64,000 bases of DNA. Source: Leeuwenhoekiella aequorea. GTDB taxonomy: Bacteria > Bacteroidota > Bacteroidia > Flavobacteriales > Flavobacteriaceae. Shown in pieces: positions 36,601-44,461 of the stretch. Position 1 is the first letter of the stretch. Each line of letters opens with the position of its first letter. The notes beneath the pieces are model-generated. The model made no database searches. It was not told the origin of the DNA and saw only the letters and a list, made by a program, of their open reading frames with translations. The stretch is from positions 62,001 through 126,000 of the forward strand of contig NZ_QOVM01000004.1 in the NCBI RefSeq assembly GCF_004104375.1, given 5' to 3'. Position numbers and translations under genes: made by a program.

Positions 36601-37120
36601 TGATTGAGATCCTAAAGAGACCGTCAAAATCTGTTGTCACTCCGTTACTTGTACCTTGCTCCATTACTGTTGCTCCCGGTAAAGGAACACCTTCTTTATC
36701 TACCACTTTACCAGTAACCACTTGTTGACCGGCAGATTTTAATACGGTAATCGTATTATTGATTTGAGTAAATCGTAATCCGGTTTGCGTGGTGATTTTC
36801 TTTAATACAGAATCTAAACTTTCGTGAGTCGCAGAAAGAGTAATTGGGTTTGCTGTTTGAGATAAAGCGCTATCAAAAACAAATGTGAATTGAGTTTGCC
36901 TCTCGATGGCAGAAAAAGTTTCAGTAAGAGAAGCATCAGTTAGTTTTGTGGTTACGTAAACGTCTTTTAAATCTCGATTTATGTTAGGTGCTGCGTATGT
37001 GAAATTCACAAAACACAGTATTAATGCTAAAAATTCTATTTTCCGAAAGCGAAACTTTCTTAAAAATTGTAGTTTAGTTTTCATTTTAATAATGGCTCTT
37101 ATTTGTCGATTTGTAGTCAT
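33641..37120 (-). CDS. SusC/RagA-like TonB-dependent transporter with STN signalling domain
   Basis: 1159 residues. After the signal peptide (FTYAAPN) an STN domain (about 48-115; LTDASLTETFSAIERQTQF) precedes the carboxypeptidase-like domain (VVTGKVVDKEGVPLPGATV), the plug (LNEVVVTALGIKREEKRLGF, VLKGPGATALYGSRAANGALV) and a very large barrel. The STN domain is what passes ligand occupancy to a FecR anti-sigma factor, and such a gene lies directly upstream. A shorter start at ATG 37084 (MKTKLQFLRKF) is also credible. Confidence 0.9.
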   Translation of the reverse strand: MTTNRQIRAIIKMKTKLQFLRKFRFRKIEFLALILCFVNFTYAAPNINRDLKDVYVTTKLTDASLTETFSAIERQTQFTFVFDSALSQTANPITLSATHESLDSVLKKITTQTGLRFTQINNTITVLKSAGQQVVTGKVVDKEGVPLPGATVMEQGTSNGVTTDFDGLFRISITNSAVLEVSFIGFETQTVAAQTGAAMTIVLEANVNALNEVVVTALGIKREEKRLGFSQATISADNLSQTMPTNWSSGLKGKVAGLNIVSSGSGPLNSQQITLRGNNSLNPNGNNALIVVDGVPVNSEMTTSGSSASYIGEDSPIDYGNGISDLNLDDIESVTVLKGPGATALYGSRAANGALVITTKSGKQTTGLGLTYNSSVNLDVIQRWPDWQYEYGQGTGKSFNAAGDPYYSYGGSEDGNNTGSTSSAWGPRFDGQEYYQYDPTVKGQSLERQPWTAYKDNRKDFWRTGVTFTNNLSLQGGNDKGSMRLSVGHSKNEWIMPNTGYERITASINSNYQISEHIKIGSVVNYNNRSSDNLPSTGYNNGSIAYFMIFQNPNVDLDWLRPIWQEGQNQIQQIQPFSSYIDNPYLIAYEATNPLASSQIVGNIFSNIDLAPNLDLMLRASLNTYNQDREQIRPYSINRYKNGFYETQDIWKQEVNTDFLLSYKNDLSEKIGLSASVGGNAMDYKYRRTDASVDGLVVPAVYKLANGINNPIVQTYDKNKKVNSLYGLVSLSFENKLFLDVTGRNDWSSTLPTANNSFFYPSANASVILSEVFELPKAVDYLKYRFSFAEVGNDTDPYKTSKYYSQSAFPSSATVPTNLYNGNFKPEITTSFETGLEARLLKNRLNLDATVYQTLTKNQIISVPLDITTGYSSGVLNSGEVRNRGVELTLTGKIFDTKKFKWSSTLTFSRNWNKVMELADGIDGQQEIGSGGNATLLAKVGGTTTAIYGYGFVRSPEGEIVYDNAGLPAYPDEIQYIGDASPDWKAGLYNSFNFGPVTLNVMLDGQYGGIIYSQTHHKLTQQGKLRSTFEGREEGVIVGDGVVLNEDGTYSPNTTEAITPDWYNRYYRRANVESNSFDASFLKLREVSLQYAFPKRLLGNSGITALNISVFGRNLATVSDFPIYDPETAALNGDTILPGIEMGQMPSPATYGFNLKVNL

Positions 37121-37168
37121 AAATTAATTGAGCCCATTTCTGTTAGAGCAGTTATGGGTTTTTTGATT

Positions 37169-38101
37169 TTAGTTGGAGGAGTTTTTTCTTATAGTAAAGT
37201 GCTTTTGGGTTAGCGTATCTATGGTTAGGTTGTTGATTAAGGCTATACTTCGGAAAACATTTTCTAGCGATTCTTCTTTAAATTTTCCAGTGATTTTTAA
37301 GTTTTCGATTTCTTCATTCTCAAAATCAATTTGTACATCATACCAGTTTTCTAATATTGCTGCTGTCTTAGCCAGGCTGGTATTGTGAAGTGAGATAATA
37401 TTTTTTATCCAGGCAATTTGATCTTCGCTATTTACTAGTGACTGCACAGCAGCTGCTGAATCTTTAAATAATACCTGCTGATTTTTCTGAAGATAGACTG
37501 CTTCTTGGGTACGGGTATTACGCACTGAAACTTTACCGCTGCTTACAGTAACCAAAACTTCATTTTTGTTATAACTATTTATGTTGAATTTGGTACCAAG
37601 AACCTGAGTTTCTATTTCTCCTGTAGTAATGCTAAAAGGATGCTCTGGGTCGCGCTGAACTTCAAAAAAAGCTTCACCTGTGAGTGCTACCGTTCTATTG
37701 GTTTTGAAATTTTTAGGATAGCTAATGCGGGAATTTGAATTGAGAAATACTTTTGAACCGTCTGCAAGCAGCACAGTGCGCTTCTCACCTCTCAATGTAC
37801 TTTCTATAGTAAGGCGACCATTATATAAATAATTAGATAATACTCCTACTCCCATAATAGCTACAAAAATGGCTGCATAAGCCACAAATTTTCTACGGGT
37901 AAAGCGTGGTTGCTTAGGCTTTATCTTAGCATTAATTGCTTTGAGTATGCGCTGTTTGTTTATAGGAGTACTAGGGACCTTAAGATTTGAAGAGGCTTTT
38001 TCTGCACCTTCCATAAAAGAAAGCAACGCCAATTCTTCTACTTTACTTGCTTGTCCTAATTCGTGCTTTTTGGCTAATTCTAATAGTTCTTTTCGCGTCA
38101 A
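37169..38101 (-). CDS. FecR-type anti-sigma factor
   Basis: 310 residues. Cytoplasmic N-terminal part (1-70), one membrane segment (about 71-90, FVAYAAIFVAIMGVGVL), then the periplasmic FecR domain (RGEKRTVLLADGSKVFLNSNSRISYP, FFEVQRDPEHPFSI, VLGTKFNINSY) and a C-terminal DUF4974/STN-like domain. It would hold the ECF sigma factor inactive until the SusC-like STN domain signals. The frame begins with TTG (38099-38101) after an AAAAGGAAC ribosome-site-like stretch; no ATG is available before residue 30. Confidence 0.87.
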   Translation of the reverse strand: MTRKELLELAKKHELGQASKVEELALLSFMEGAEKASSNLKVPSTPINKQRILKAINAKIKPKQPRFTRRKFVAYAAIFVAIMGVGVLSNYLYNGRLTIESTLRGEKRTVLLADGSKVFLNSNSRISYPKNFKTNRTVALTGEAFFEVQRDPEHPFSITTGEIETQVLGTKFNINSYNKNEVLVTVSSGKVSVRNTRTQEAVYLQKNQQVLFKDSAAAVQSLVNSEDQIAWIKNIISLHNTSLAKTAAILENWYDVQIDFENEEIENLKITGKFKEESLENVFRSIALINNLTIDTLTQKHFTIRKNSSN

Positions 38102-38201
38102 AATGAGTTCCTTTTACAAGTAAGTCACATTTTGTACGCTGTACACGTAGTGTTAAAATGGCATTTAATGTTTTGTTTAAATGGCCCTATTTTTATTTAC
38201 A

Positions 38202-38780
38202 TTACTGAAACATTAAGATAACCATAAGCGAAAGCTCTGTTGCAGAAAGTGAAGCTTTAAGCTGCTTTAACGCATCGCTAATATGCTTTTCTACAGTGCG
38301 TATAGAAATATTAAGCTTTTTTGCGATCTCAGCATTTGTATAATCTTCAAATCGGCTTAGCATAAACACTTTTTTACAGCGGGGAGCAAGTTTATTAATT
38401 TTAGATTCGACTATTGCCTCAAACTCATTGTATTCCAGCAAGCGCTCTGCCTTTGCCGGAATAGCAATCGAAGCCAATATTTGCTCGTGTTCCGGTTTAA
38501 ATTTGAGATTGCGTAAGTAATTAATCGCTTTGTATTTTACGGCCCTAAGGAGGTATCCTTCCAGATTAATAATAGGTGTATTCTCAGATTTTTCCCAGAG
38601 ACTTACAAAAACCTCCTGTACAATATCTTCACATATTTCTTCATCAGAATAAATCTTGAATGCATAGGCATACAGACGTTTCCAGTATTTGTCAAATATT
38701 AAATTAAAGGCGTGATCCCGATCTTTATTGAGGAGAAGTTGTAGTTCTAAATCTGTATAGCTGGTAAGCTGGGCTTGCAT
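38202..38780 (-). CDS. ECF-family RNA polymerase sigma factor
   Basis: 192 residues. Region 2 (about 22-90; NLIFDKYWKRLYAYAFKI, EDIVQEVFVSLWEKS) and region 4 (about 130-185; LPxx-like LAPRCKKVFMLSRFEDYTNAEIAKKLNISIRTVEKHISDALKQLK) are complete. It should direct transcription of the downstream SusC/SusD/phosphoesterase genes, in the FecI manner. The gene is 100 bases upstream of the FecR-type gene on the same strand. Confidence 0.9.
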   Translation of the reverse strand: MQAQLTSYTDLELQLLLNKDRDHAFNLIFDKYWKRLYAYAFKIYSDEEICEDIVQEVFVSLWEKSENTPIINLEGYLLRAVKYKAINYLRNLKFKPEHEQILASIAIPAKAERLLEYNEFEAIVESKINKLAPRCKKVFMLSRFEDYTNAEIAKKLNISIRTVEKHISDALKQLKASLSATELSLMVILMFQ

Positions 38781-38894
38781 AGTCTTTCAGTTAAAACAAA
38801 AGAAGTACATAGCGGCGCTTTCTCGTAATAAAACGCTTTACCTTTTGGTTAAGAATTACAACAACAGCTTAAAAGTTGAAACGTATGTAGTGTA

Positions 38895-39626
38895 TTATGA
38901 AATATTGAGTTTTTTAAATACCTCATCTTTATAGGTATCGCCTATAGGAATACGAATCTCGTCGATTACAATTTTACTTTTTTGAACTGCTCGTATGGCA
39001 TTGATATTTACAATAAAGCTACGATGGGTTCTTAAAAAATTTTGCTGAGGTAACTTATCTAATAATTCTTTAAAGCTACTTAGCGTGAGAATTGCTTTCT
39101 CTGAATGCTGGGTGTAAATTTTTATATAATCTTTTAAGCCCTGCATATAGCGTATATCTGCGACATCGATCTTTATATTTTCATATTCAGATTTGACAAA
39201 TATAAAAGCCGGGGTTGTGTCTGGTATTTGAGTTGCCTGTAGTGCTTTGGACTCTGCCAATTTATTAGAAGTGGCTTCAAATTTTTCTTTAGCTCGAGCT
39301 ATGGCTTTTAAAAAGCGCGGAAAAGGTATAGGTTTTACTAAATAGTCTGTTGCGTTGAGCTCAAACCCTTCAAGCGCATATTGAGGATAAGCGGTTGTAA
39401 AGATAAACTGCGGAAGACGATCGAGCGATTTTACAAGATCAATCCCAGAAAGATTGGGCATCTCTATATCAAGAAAAACGAGATCAACAGACTGCTCGCT
39501 TAAAATATGTATTGCTTCAAGAGGATTTGTACAGCGTGCTACAAGTTCTACTCCTTCTACTTTCTCGAGGTAAGATGCTATTACATCTAATGCCAGAGGC
39601 TCATCATCTACAAGTAAACAGCGCAT
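38895..39626 (-). CDS. LytTR-type response regulator
   Basis: 243 residues from ATG 39624-39626. Receiver domain with Asp7-Asp8, phospho-acceptor Asp53 in VFLDIEM and Lys in YLVKPIPF. The C-terminal LytTR DNA-binding domain (about 145-243) has FIFVKSEYENIKIDVADIRYMQGLKDYI, NFLRTHRSFIVNINAIRAV and IPIGDTYKDEVF. The start overlaps the kinase stop in a TGATG arrangement, so the two are coupled. It probably controls the neighbouring genes for envelope proteins. Confidence 0.9.
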   Translation of the reverse strand: MRCLLVDDEPLALDVIASYLEKVEGVELVARCTNPLEAIHILSEQSVDLVFLDIEMPNLSGIDLVKSLDRLPQFIFTTAYPQYALEGFELNATDYLVKPIPFPRFLKAIARAKEKFEATSNKLAESKALQATQIPDTTPAFIFVKSEYENIKIDVADIRYMQGLKDYIKIYTQHSEKAILTLSSFKELLDKLPQQNFLRTHRSFIVNINAIRAVQKSKIVIDEIRIPIGDTYKDEVFKKLNIS

Positions 39627-40639
39627 CAATCTAAGTTTAATTCTAAATTTACTATAAAACTGGAGTCTTCTTCATAAACATTCAAGGTATGTTTATCTCC
39701 ATAAAGTAATTTTATACGTTCTCGTGTATTTTGAAGTCCGATACCAGAATTATTGAGGTCTTTTTTACGTGAGCCAATAAGATTTTTACAACTGAATTTG
39801 AGCACGTTTTCGGTTACGTGAATTACAATACGTACTTGAGTATTTCCTTTATAATCTGTACCGTATTTAAACGCATTTTCGATAAATGAGATAAGTAATA
39901 ACGGTCTTATTTTTTGATGGGTTACAGCCCCGTGAATATTAAGTGTGACATTTTCATTATTTGCGATACGCAAGCGCTGTAGGCGCACGTAATTTTGCAT
40001 ATAATTTAATTCGTCTGTAAGCGCTACAAAATCTTTATCTGCCTGATACAGCATATAACGCATTAGTTCTGAAAGCATAATTACCGCTTCTGATGCTTCT
40101 TCAGATTTGTTATAAATTAAAGAGTAAATACTATTCAACGAGTTGAATAAAAAATGCGGACTTAACTGATTTTTGAGATAATGGAGTTCTGTGCGGGTTT
40201 TAAATGCCTCAATCTCCTTTTCTTCTACCATACTACGATTCCACTGCTCATACATTCTAATTGTTGTACCTATAACAACAAAACTCAACGACATAATAAG
40301 CGGAAATAAAAACCTTAAAAAGTTAAAGATGGGCGGTTTTGGTCGGTCGAAATCTGGTGGATTTCTAAATTTTCCTGGCGGACCTTCAAAAATAAATTCT
40401 TGTACAATTAATATCAGAATAAAAATGATAAGAAGTGATATGATGTAATGCGTAATTTTTTTCTTTAATAAAAGGCGCGGTACTAGCACCGAATAATTAA
40501 AGTAAAAAAGCAATAAATTAAAAAGTAGAATTAGACTTGGTCGCATTGAAAACAAGTCTGAACTTGAATATACTTCAAATATGAATAGACTTATAAAAGT
40601 TAACCATATTCCTAAATGAAGTAAAATCTTTCTAGACAT
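39626..40639 (-). CDS. LytS/YehU-type sensor histidine kinase
   Basis: 337 residues. Four membrane helices in the first 130 residues without a separate periplasmic sensor domain. The His_kinase domain has LKNQLSPHFLFNSLNSIYSL with phospho-acceptor His162. The ATPase part has PLLLISFIENAFKYG (N-box) and NSGIGLQNTRERIKLLYG (G2 box). Partner of the LytTR regulator with which it overlaps. A small DUF4907-like gene sits 3 bases upstream. Confidence 0.9.
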   Translation of the reverse strand: MSRKILLHLGIWLTFISLFIFEVYSSSDLFSMRPSLILLFNLLLFYFNYSVLVPRLLLKKKITHYIISLLIIFILILIVQEFIFEGPPGKFRNPPDFDRPKPPIFNFLRFLFPLIMSLSFVVIGTTIRMYEQWNRSMVEEKEIEAFKTRTELHYLKNQLSPHFLFNSLNSIYSLIYNKSEEASEAVIMLSELMRYMLYQADKDFVALTDELNYMQNYVRLQRLRIANNENVTLNIHGAVTHQKIRPLLLISFIENAFKYGTDYKGNTQVRIVIHVTENVLKFSCKNLIGSRKKDLNNSGIGLQNTRERIKLLYGDKHTLNVYEEDSSFIVNLELNLD

Positions 40640-40642
40640 ATG

Positions 40643-40975
40643 CTAGTTCTGGCAGTTAAATTTAATTCCTATTTTTTGCAGCTCCTCTTGGGTAATTGCA
40701 GGACTCATCCGTTTACTGATTTTGGACAACACCAGATCTCCTGTGTTTTTTGCATCCTCTTTAGAACAAAAACTAAGTTGCGATGCTACCGCAGGGATAA
40801 AATCTTGCTTGATAATGATTTTACCATGATCAATAATAGAATATCCATAACCTGTCTCAGTTTTAAAAACGTGCGTATATAATGGCTTTTCCTGATAGGC
40901 GAGCCAGATGGCACTTGCTACAAGCATAAAGCTTAAAGATATGCCTAAATATAAAAGCCCTCTTTTAAATTTCAT
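40643..40975 (-). CDS. DUF4907-like membrane-anchored protein
   Basis: 110 residues. One N-terminal membrane segment (about 6-26) and a small domain beginning YTHVFKTETGYGYSIIDHGKIIIKQDFIP, which matches my memory of DUF4907. The ending EELQKIGIKFNC is also typical. It is translated just before the LytS-type kinase (3-base gap) and after the kelch lipoprotein. This suggests an accessory sensory role for the kinase, which lacks its own sensor domain; that part is inference. Confidence 0.65.
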   Translation of the reverse strand: MKFKRGLLYLGISLSFMLVASAIWLAYQEKPLYTHVFKTETGYGYSIIDHGKIIIKQDFIPAVASQLSFCSKEDAKNTGDLVLSKISKRMSPAITQEELQKIGIKFNCQN

Positions 40976-41003
40976 AACTTTTTACTGTTAGGGTTAAAAA
41001 AAA

Positions 41004-41050
41004 CCCGGAGTGCTAAAACTTTTCTGTACTTATAAAAACACCCCGGGCCA
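41004..41050 (-). terminator. terminator/attenuator after the kelch lipoprotein gene
   Basis: Minus-strand stem CCCGGGGTG / CACTCCGGG with one mismatch and a long A/T-rich loop, followed by T8. It lies between the kelch gene and the DUF4907-kinase-regulator genes. Confidence 0.6.
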
Positions 41051-41067
41051 ACAAAAAAACTTAACTA

Positions 41068-42060
41068 CTAATCTTCATCGTCATACTCATCTTGAGGAAA
41101 CAATTCATATGAATCGTCAAGATATAAACTACCAGATCTTCCTAATGCGATAATACCACGAGTACCTGTTGTAAAACTTATCGCATCTTGTCTGGCAGTT
41201 GCCTCTAGCGATGTAATATCTTCCCACTCATCTGTTAAAGGGTCATATTCCCACGTACTACCTATAGCACCTCCCAGATAGCCACTTACTATATAACCCA
41301 GGCCATCTATACTAAAACTTACAGCATTTGATCTGGTAATTGCGTAATCATCTTCTTCATCAAGATCTGTCAAACGGCTCCATGTATCTGTAGCAGTATT
41401 AAAACTCCAAAAATCTGTAAGATATAAGCCATTGCTCACACCAGTACCAAAGTAAACCGTACTATTAATGGTAAATGCTGTTGCATCTCTACGTTTATCA
41501 CCACCAAAACCTACAAGCTCTATCCAAGTGTCTGATGCCGGATCATACTTCCAGAAATCTTTACGATCATTATCACCATCATACCCGGTTCCCATATACC
41601 CATAGCCCGAACCGCTAAAAGCTGTTACCGCTCTACGCTCCCCTCCGCCAAAATCTGCTTTCTGAGTCCAAACATTAGATCCCGGATTGTATTGCCAGAA
41701 ATCTGCAAGCTCAAAATCTCCATCGTAACCCGTACCTACATAACCCATACCGTCCAGGTTAAACCCTTTTGCAGAGCTACGTGCCGTCCCAGGAAAATCT
41801 GCTTTTTGCACCCAATAATCATTCTCAATATCATACTGCCAGAAATCATTTAAATAATCATCCCCATCATATCCTGTTCCCATATATCCAAAATTACCTA
41901 TCGTAAAACCGGCAACGTTACTACGTGGCACTCCATCAAAAACAGAGCGTTCTTGCCAGTTTCCGCGTTCAAAGTCATCATCACTACTACAACTTGCAAA
42001 TGCAAGCGTTACCATACCGGTAAGCATTAAAAATATTCGATTGTTAGTCATTCGTTTCAT
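41068..42060 (-). CDS. kelch-repeat lipoprotein
   Basis: 330 residues with lipobox LAFASC and an acidic linker. Six kelch-like blades follow, several with the near-identical motif GYMGTGYDGD then DFWQYD and WVQKADF. The pattern predicts a six-bladed beta-propeller on the cell surface. No copper-oxidase residues of galactose oxidase are visible, so an enzyme is unlikely and ligand or protein binding is more plausible. It ends in a short acidic tail (DEYDDED). Co-directional with the DUF6268-like gene 3 bases upstream. Confidence 0.8.
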   Translation of the reverse strand: MKRMTNNRIFLMLTGMVTLAFASCSSDDDFERGNWQERSVFDGVPRSNVAGFTIGNFGYMGTGYDGDDYLNDFWQYDIENDYWVQKADFPGTARSSAKGFNLDGMGYVGTGYDGDFELADFWQYNPGSNVWTQKADFGGGERRAVTAFSGSGYGYMGTGYDGDNDRKDFWKYDPASDTWIELVGFGGDKRRDATAFTINSTVYFGTGVSNGLYLTDFWSFNTATDTWSRLTDLDEEDDYAITRSNAVSFSIDGLGYIVSGYLGGAIGSTWEYDPLTDEWEDITSLEATARQDAISFTTGTRGIIALGRSGSLYLDDSYELFPQDEYDDED

Positions 42061-42063
42061 TGT

Positions 42064-42921
42064 TTATTTATTGAAAAAATTGAATTTAATTCCGGTAGAA
42101 AAAACTGGTCCGGTATCCAGGTCCAGATCGTAAATCGTATCGTCGTTACCCGTATAAAATGAGAGTTCGTTTTTTAACAGATATCCACCACTTAATGAAA
42201 AGGACCAGTTAGAATCTAGATTATACGTATAGCCCAGGCTTAATTTTTGCTGACTCAAGCCTACCTCCCGCGCTAGTTCAACTGAATTAAAAGTGAGCTC
42301 ATCTGCTAGGTGAAAATAATCTCCTTCAAAAGCATAAGCCGCTTCGAGCATACTATTTTCAGATAATTTATACTGAAGGCTACTTTTAGGAAAACCTAAT
42401 TGTATCTGATATTTTCTATAGGTTGTCGTCAAAGCAACGGTAGGTAGAAATTGGAGTTTCCCTAATGGCGAATCGTATAATGCTCCTACCTCAACAGCTA
42501 CCGGAAATGCAGTTTTGAAATTATAATTAAGGTGGGCATTACCGGTTATAACATATTGATCTGCATCTAAGTTTGAAGCGTTAGAAACCTCTACACCACC
42601 TCCTAACTCCCAACTCTCATCTAAACTGTAATTAATCTCTACACCAGAATATATATTATGAATACGTTCTACTGGCTCTGTATTAAAGGACATACCCTCC
42701 AAATATTCAAAATCATAATTACGCAAACCTACCACCGGCTTTATACTGAATGCATCAAATTCTAACGGAATAGCCAAGGAACCATCAAAAAGCTGAGCAG
42801 AAATATTTTCTGATGTAGCAGGCATAAGCGTATAATCAAAACTAATCTGCGGATTAATTTCCTGACTAAAACTAAAGCTGTTATATGCTAATACTAAAAC
42901 CATTATAAGATACCTGTGCAT
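42064..42921 (-). CDS. DUF6268-like outer-membrane beta-barrel protein
   Basis: 285 residues with signal peptide (to FSFSQ). The rest is alternating amphipathic beta-strands ending FSTGIKFNFFNK with a terminal aromatic-rich strand, as in small outer-membrane barrels. Assignment to DUF6268 is by general resemblance and gene context. It begins the minus-strand unit that runs through the kelch, DUF4907, kinase and regulator genes. Confidence 0.6.
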   Translation of the reverse strand: MHRYLIMVLVLAYNSFSFSQEINPQISFDYTLMPATSENISAQLFDGSLAIPLEFDAFSIKPVVGLRNYDFEYLEGMSFNTEPVERIHNIYSGVEINYSLDESWELGGGVEVSNASNLDADQYVITGNAHLNYNFKTAFPVAVEVGALYDSPLGKLQFLPTVALTTTYRKYQIQLGFPKSSLQYKLSENSMLEAAYAFEGDYFHLADELTFNSVELAREVGLSQQKLSLGYTYNLDSNWSFSLSGGYLLKNELSFYTGNDDTIYDLDLDTGPVFSTGIKFNFFNK

Positions 42922-43098
42922 TCCTTCATTCTAATTTTGACCAAAACTAGAGGAGCTGTTTTGGTTAAAAAAACATAATGGATGAGCACCGAGATCACCT
43001 CTACCCATATGCATTTTTTATCGACAAACGCTGCTACAGCTTATTCATAGATAAAAAGCGAGGATTGAGGGTAAGATTTAAGGTATTTGTCTATTGTA

Positions 43099-43130
43099 TT
43101 TGACCACCCCAAATGAGCCTACTAGGTTTG
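43099..43130 (+). promoter_or_regulatory. Bacteroidota-type promoter for the DUF4270 gene
   Basis: TTTG (43099-43102), 20 bases, TAGGTTTG (43123-43130); spacing is one base above the consensus 19. The start would be near 43137, 14 bases before ATG 43151. This also rules out the longer frame beginning at TTG 43094. Confidence 0.65.
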
Positions 43131-43150
43131 CTGCTAAATTCAAATACACT

Positions 43151-44461
43151 ATGTCAAAAACCCTAATTAAAATGTGTGTTCTTCTTAGCTCGTTTATGTT
43201 GCTATTAGGATCGTGTTCTCAAGATGATGCAAGTTTTCCTGTGGGTGAAGACTGGGTGGATAGTGATACACGTGTTTTGTATATAGATACAATGACTGTA
43301 GAAAGCAGCACCTTTAAATTTGACTCGGTACAAGTATCTTCAACCAGTAGATTATTATTAGGCTCCTATGTTGATCCTATATTCGGTAGGACCTCGAGCA
43401 CGATATACACCCAGTTAGCAAACAGCACGTACACATTAGATAGTGATGCTGTATTTGATTCTATAGTACTCATATTAAATTATGACGACTACTTTTATAA
43501 TGATACCACGCAAGTTCAAACATTGCGCATTCACGAAGTTTTGCAAGATATTAAACCTACAGATGACGGGTATTTCTACAATACAACCACTTTTAAATAT
43601 GATGAAAATACCATAAGCGAAGTTACATACACTCCAAGACCTATACGTGAAGATTCGCTGCATTTAAGACTTGAAGATGCCTATGGCCAACTCTTATTTG
43701 ACGAGATTCAAGATAATGATATTAATAATAGTGATGAATTTTTACGTACCCACCGCGGACTGGCTTTAGTTCCTGATGAAAATAACACCACAATTTTAGG
43801 ATTTCTACCGGCAAGTAGTATTCGTATTTATTACTCCTTACCTAATGAGGTTGAAGAAGAAGATGAGAACTCGTTTGATATGACATTTAATAGTTCGTAT
43901 TCCTATCATAATCTTAGCAGTGATCGTGACACTACCTACTTTGAAAGTTTAGATGATCAGGAAATTAATGTAGATGCAGAAGATAGTGGCGGGTTTAGCT
44001 ATATACAGGCAGGTCTGGGTATAGCCTCGCGCATATCAATCCCGCATCTTGCTGGCTTAGATTATATAGAAGGCAGCGGAACTCTATTAGGTGCGAATCT
44101 GCTAATCTCATTAAACACAAAAGTAGAAAGCACATCACTTTACGCGGGAAGTAATCTTAGTTGTTATATCATCGATCAAAAAAACCAGATTCTCGGCAAC
44201 CTCTATGATTATGAAGGCAATGAAGCATCAGGTACAGTTGTCGCAAACTCCGATGAGTTTTCACAAACTACTTTTTCGGTACCTATACATTACTTCTTAG
44301 ATCAGAAAACAACAGATTCTAATGGAGATAACTGGTACTTGGCACTATTAGATCCTGCAATGAGTGAAAGTGTGAATAGATACAGTTTTTACGGTAACAA
44401 AGCATCTGAAACACTCAAATTACAAATCATTCTTATTTATGCAGTTTACGATAATGAATAA
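43151..44461 (+). CDS. DUF4270 family lipoprotein
   Basis: 436 residues from ATG 43151. Lipobox LLLGSC, then FPVGEDWVDSDTRVLYIDT, the DUF4270 opening with the Phe-Pro-x-Gly-Glu motif. RLLLGSYVDPIFGRTSSTIYTQL is the conserved second block. The body is all-beta with an acidic loop (EVEEEDENS). Function is unknown; such lipoproteins accompany outer-membrane barrels in flavobacteria. The last bases overlap the ATG of the barrel gene, so they are coupled. Confidence 0.8.
   Translation: MSKTLIKMCVLLSSFMLLLGSCSQDDASFPVGEDWVDSDTRVLYIDTMTVESSTFKFDSVQVSSTSRLLLGSYVDPIFGRTSSTIYTQLANSTYTLDSDAVFDSIVLILNYDDYFYNDTTQVQTLRIHEVLQDIKPTDDGYFYNTTTFKYDENTISEVTYTPRPIREDSLHLRLEDAYGQLLFDEIQDNDINNSDEFLRTHRGLALVPDENNTTILGFLPASSIRIYYSLPNEVEEEDENSFDMTFNSSYSYHNLSSDRDTTYFESLDDQEINVDAEDSGGFSYIQAGLGIASRISIPHLAGLDYIEGSGTLLGANLLISLNTKVESTSLYAGSNLSCYIIDQKNQILGNLYDYEGNEASGTVVANSDEFSQTTFSVPIHYFLDQKTTDSNGDNWYLALLDPAMSESVNRYSFYGNKASETLKLQIILIYAVYDNE

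Noticed and set aside
43094-43151. Extra N-terminal codons of the DUF4270 gene from TTG 43094
   Set aside because: The extension lies upstream of and across a well-formed promoter; ATG 43151 directly precedes the lipoprotein signal.
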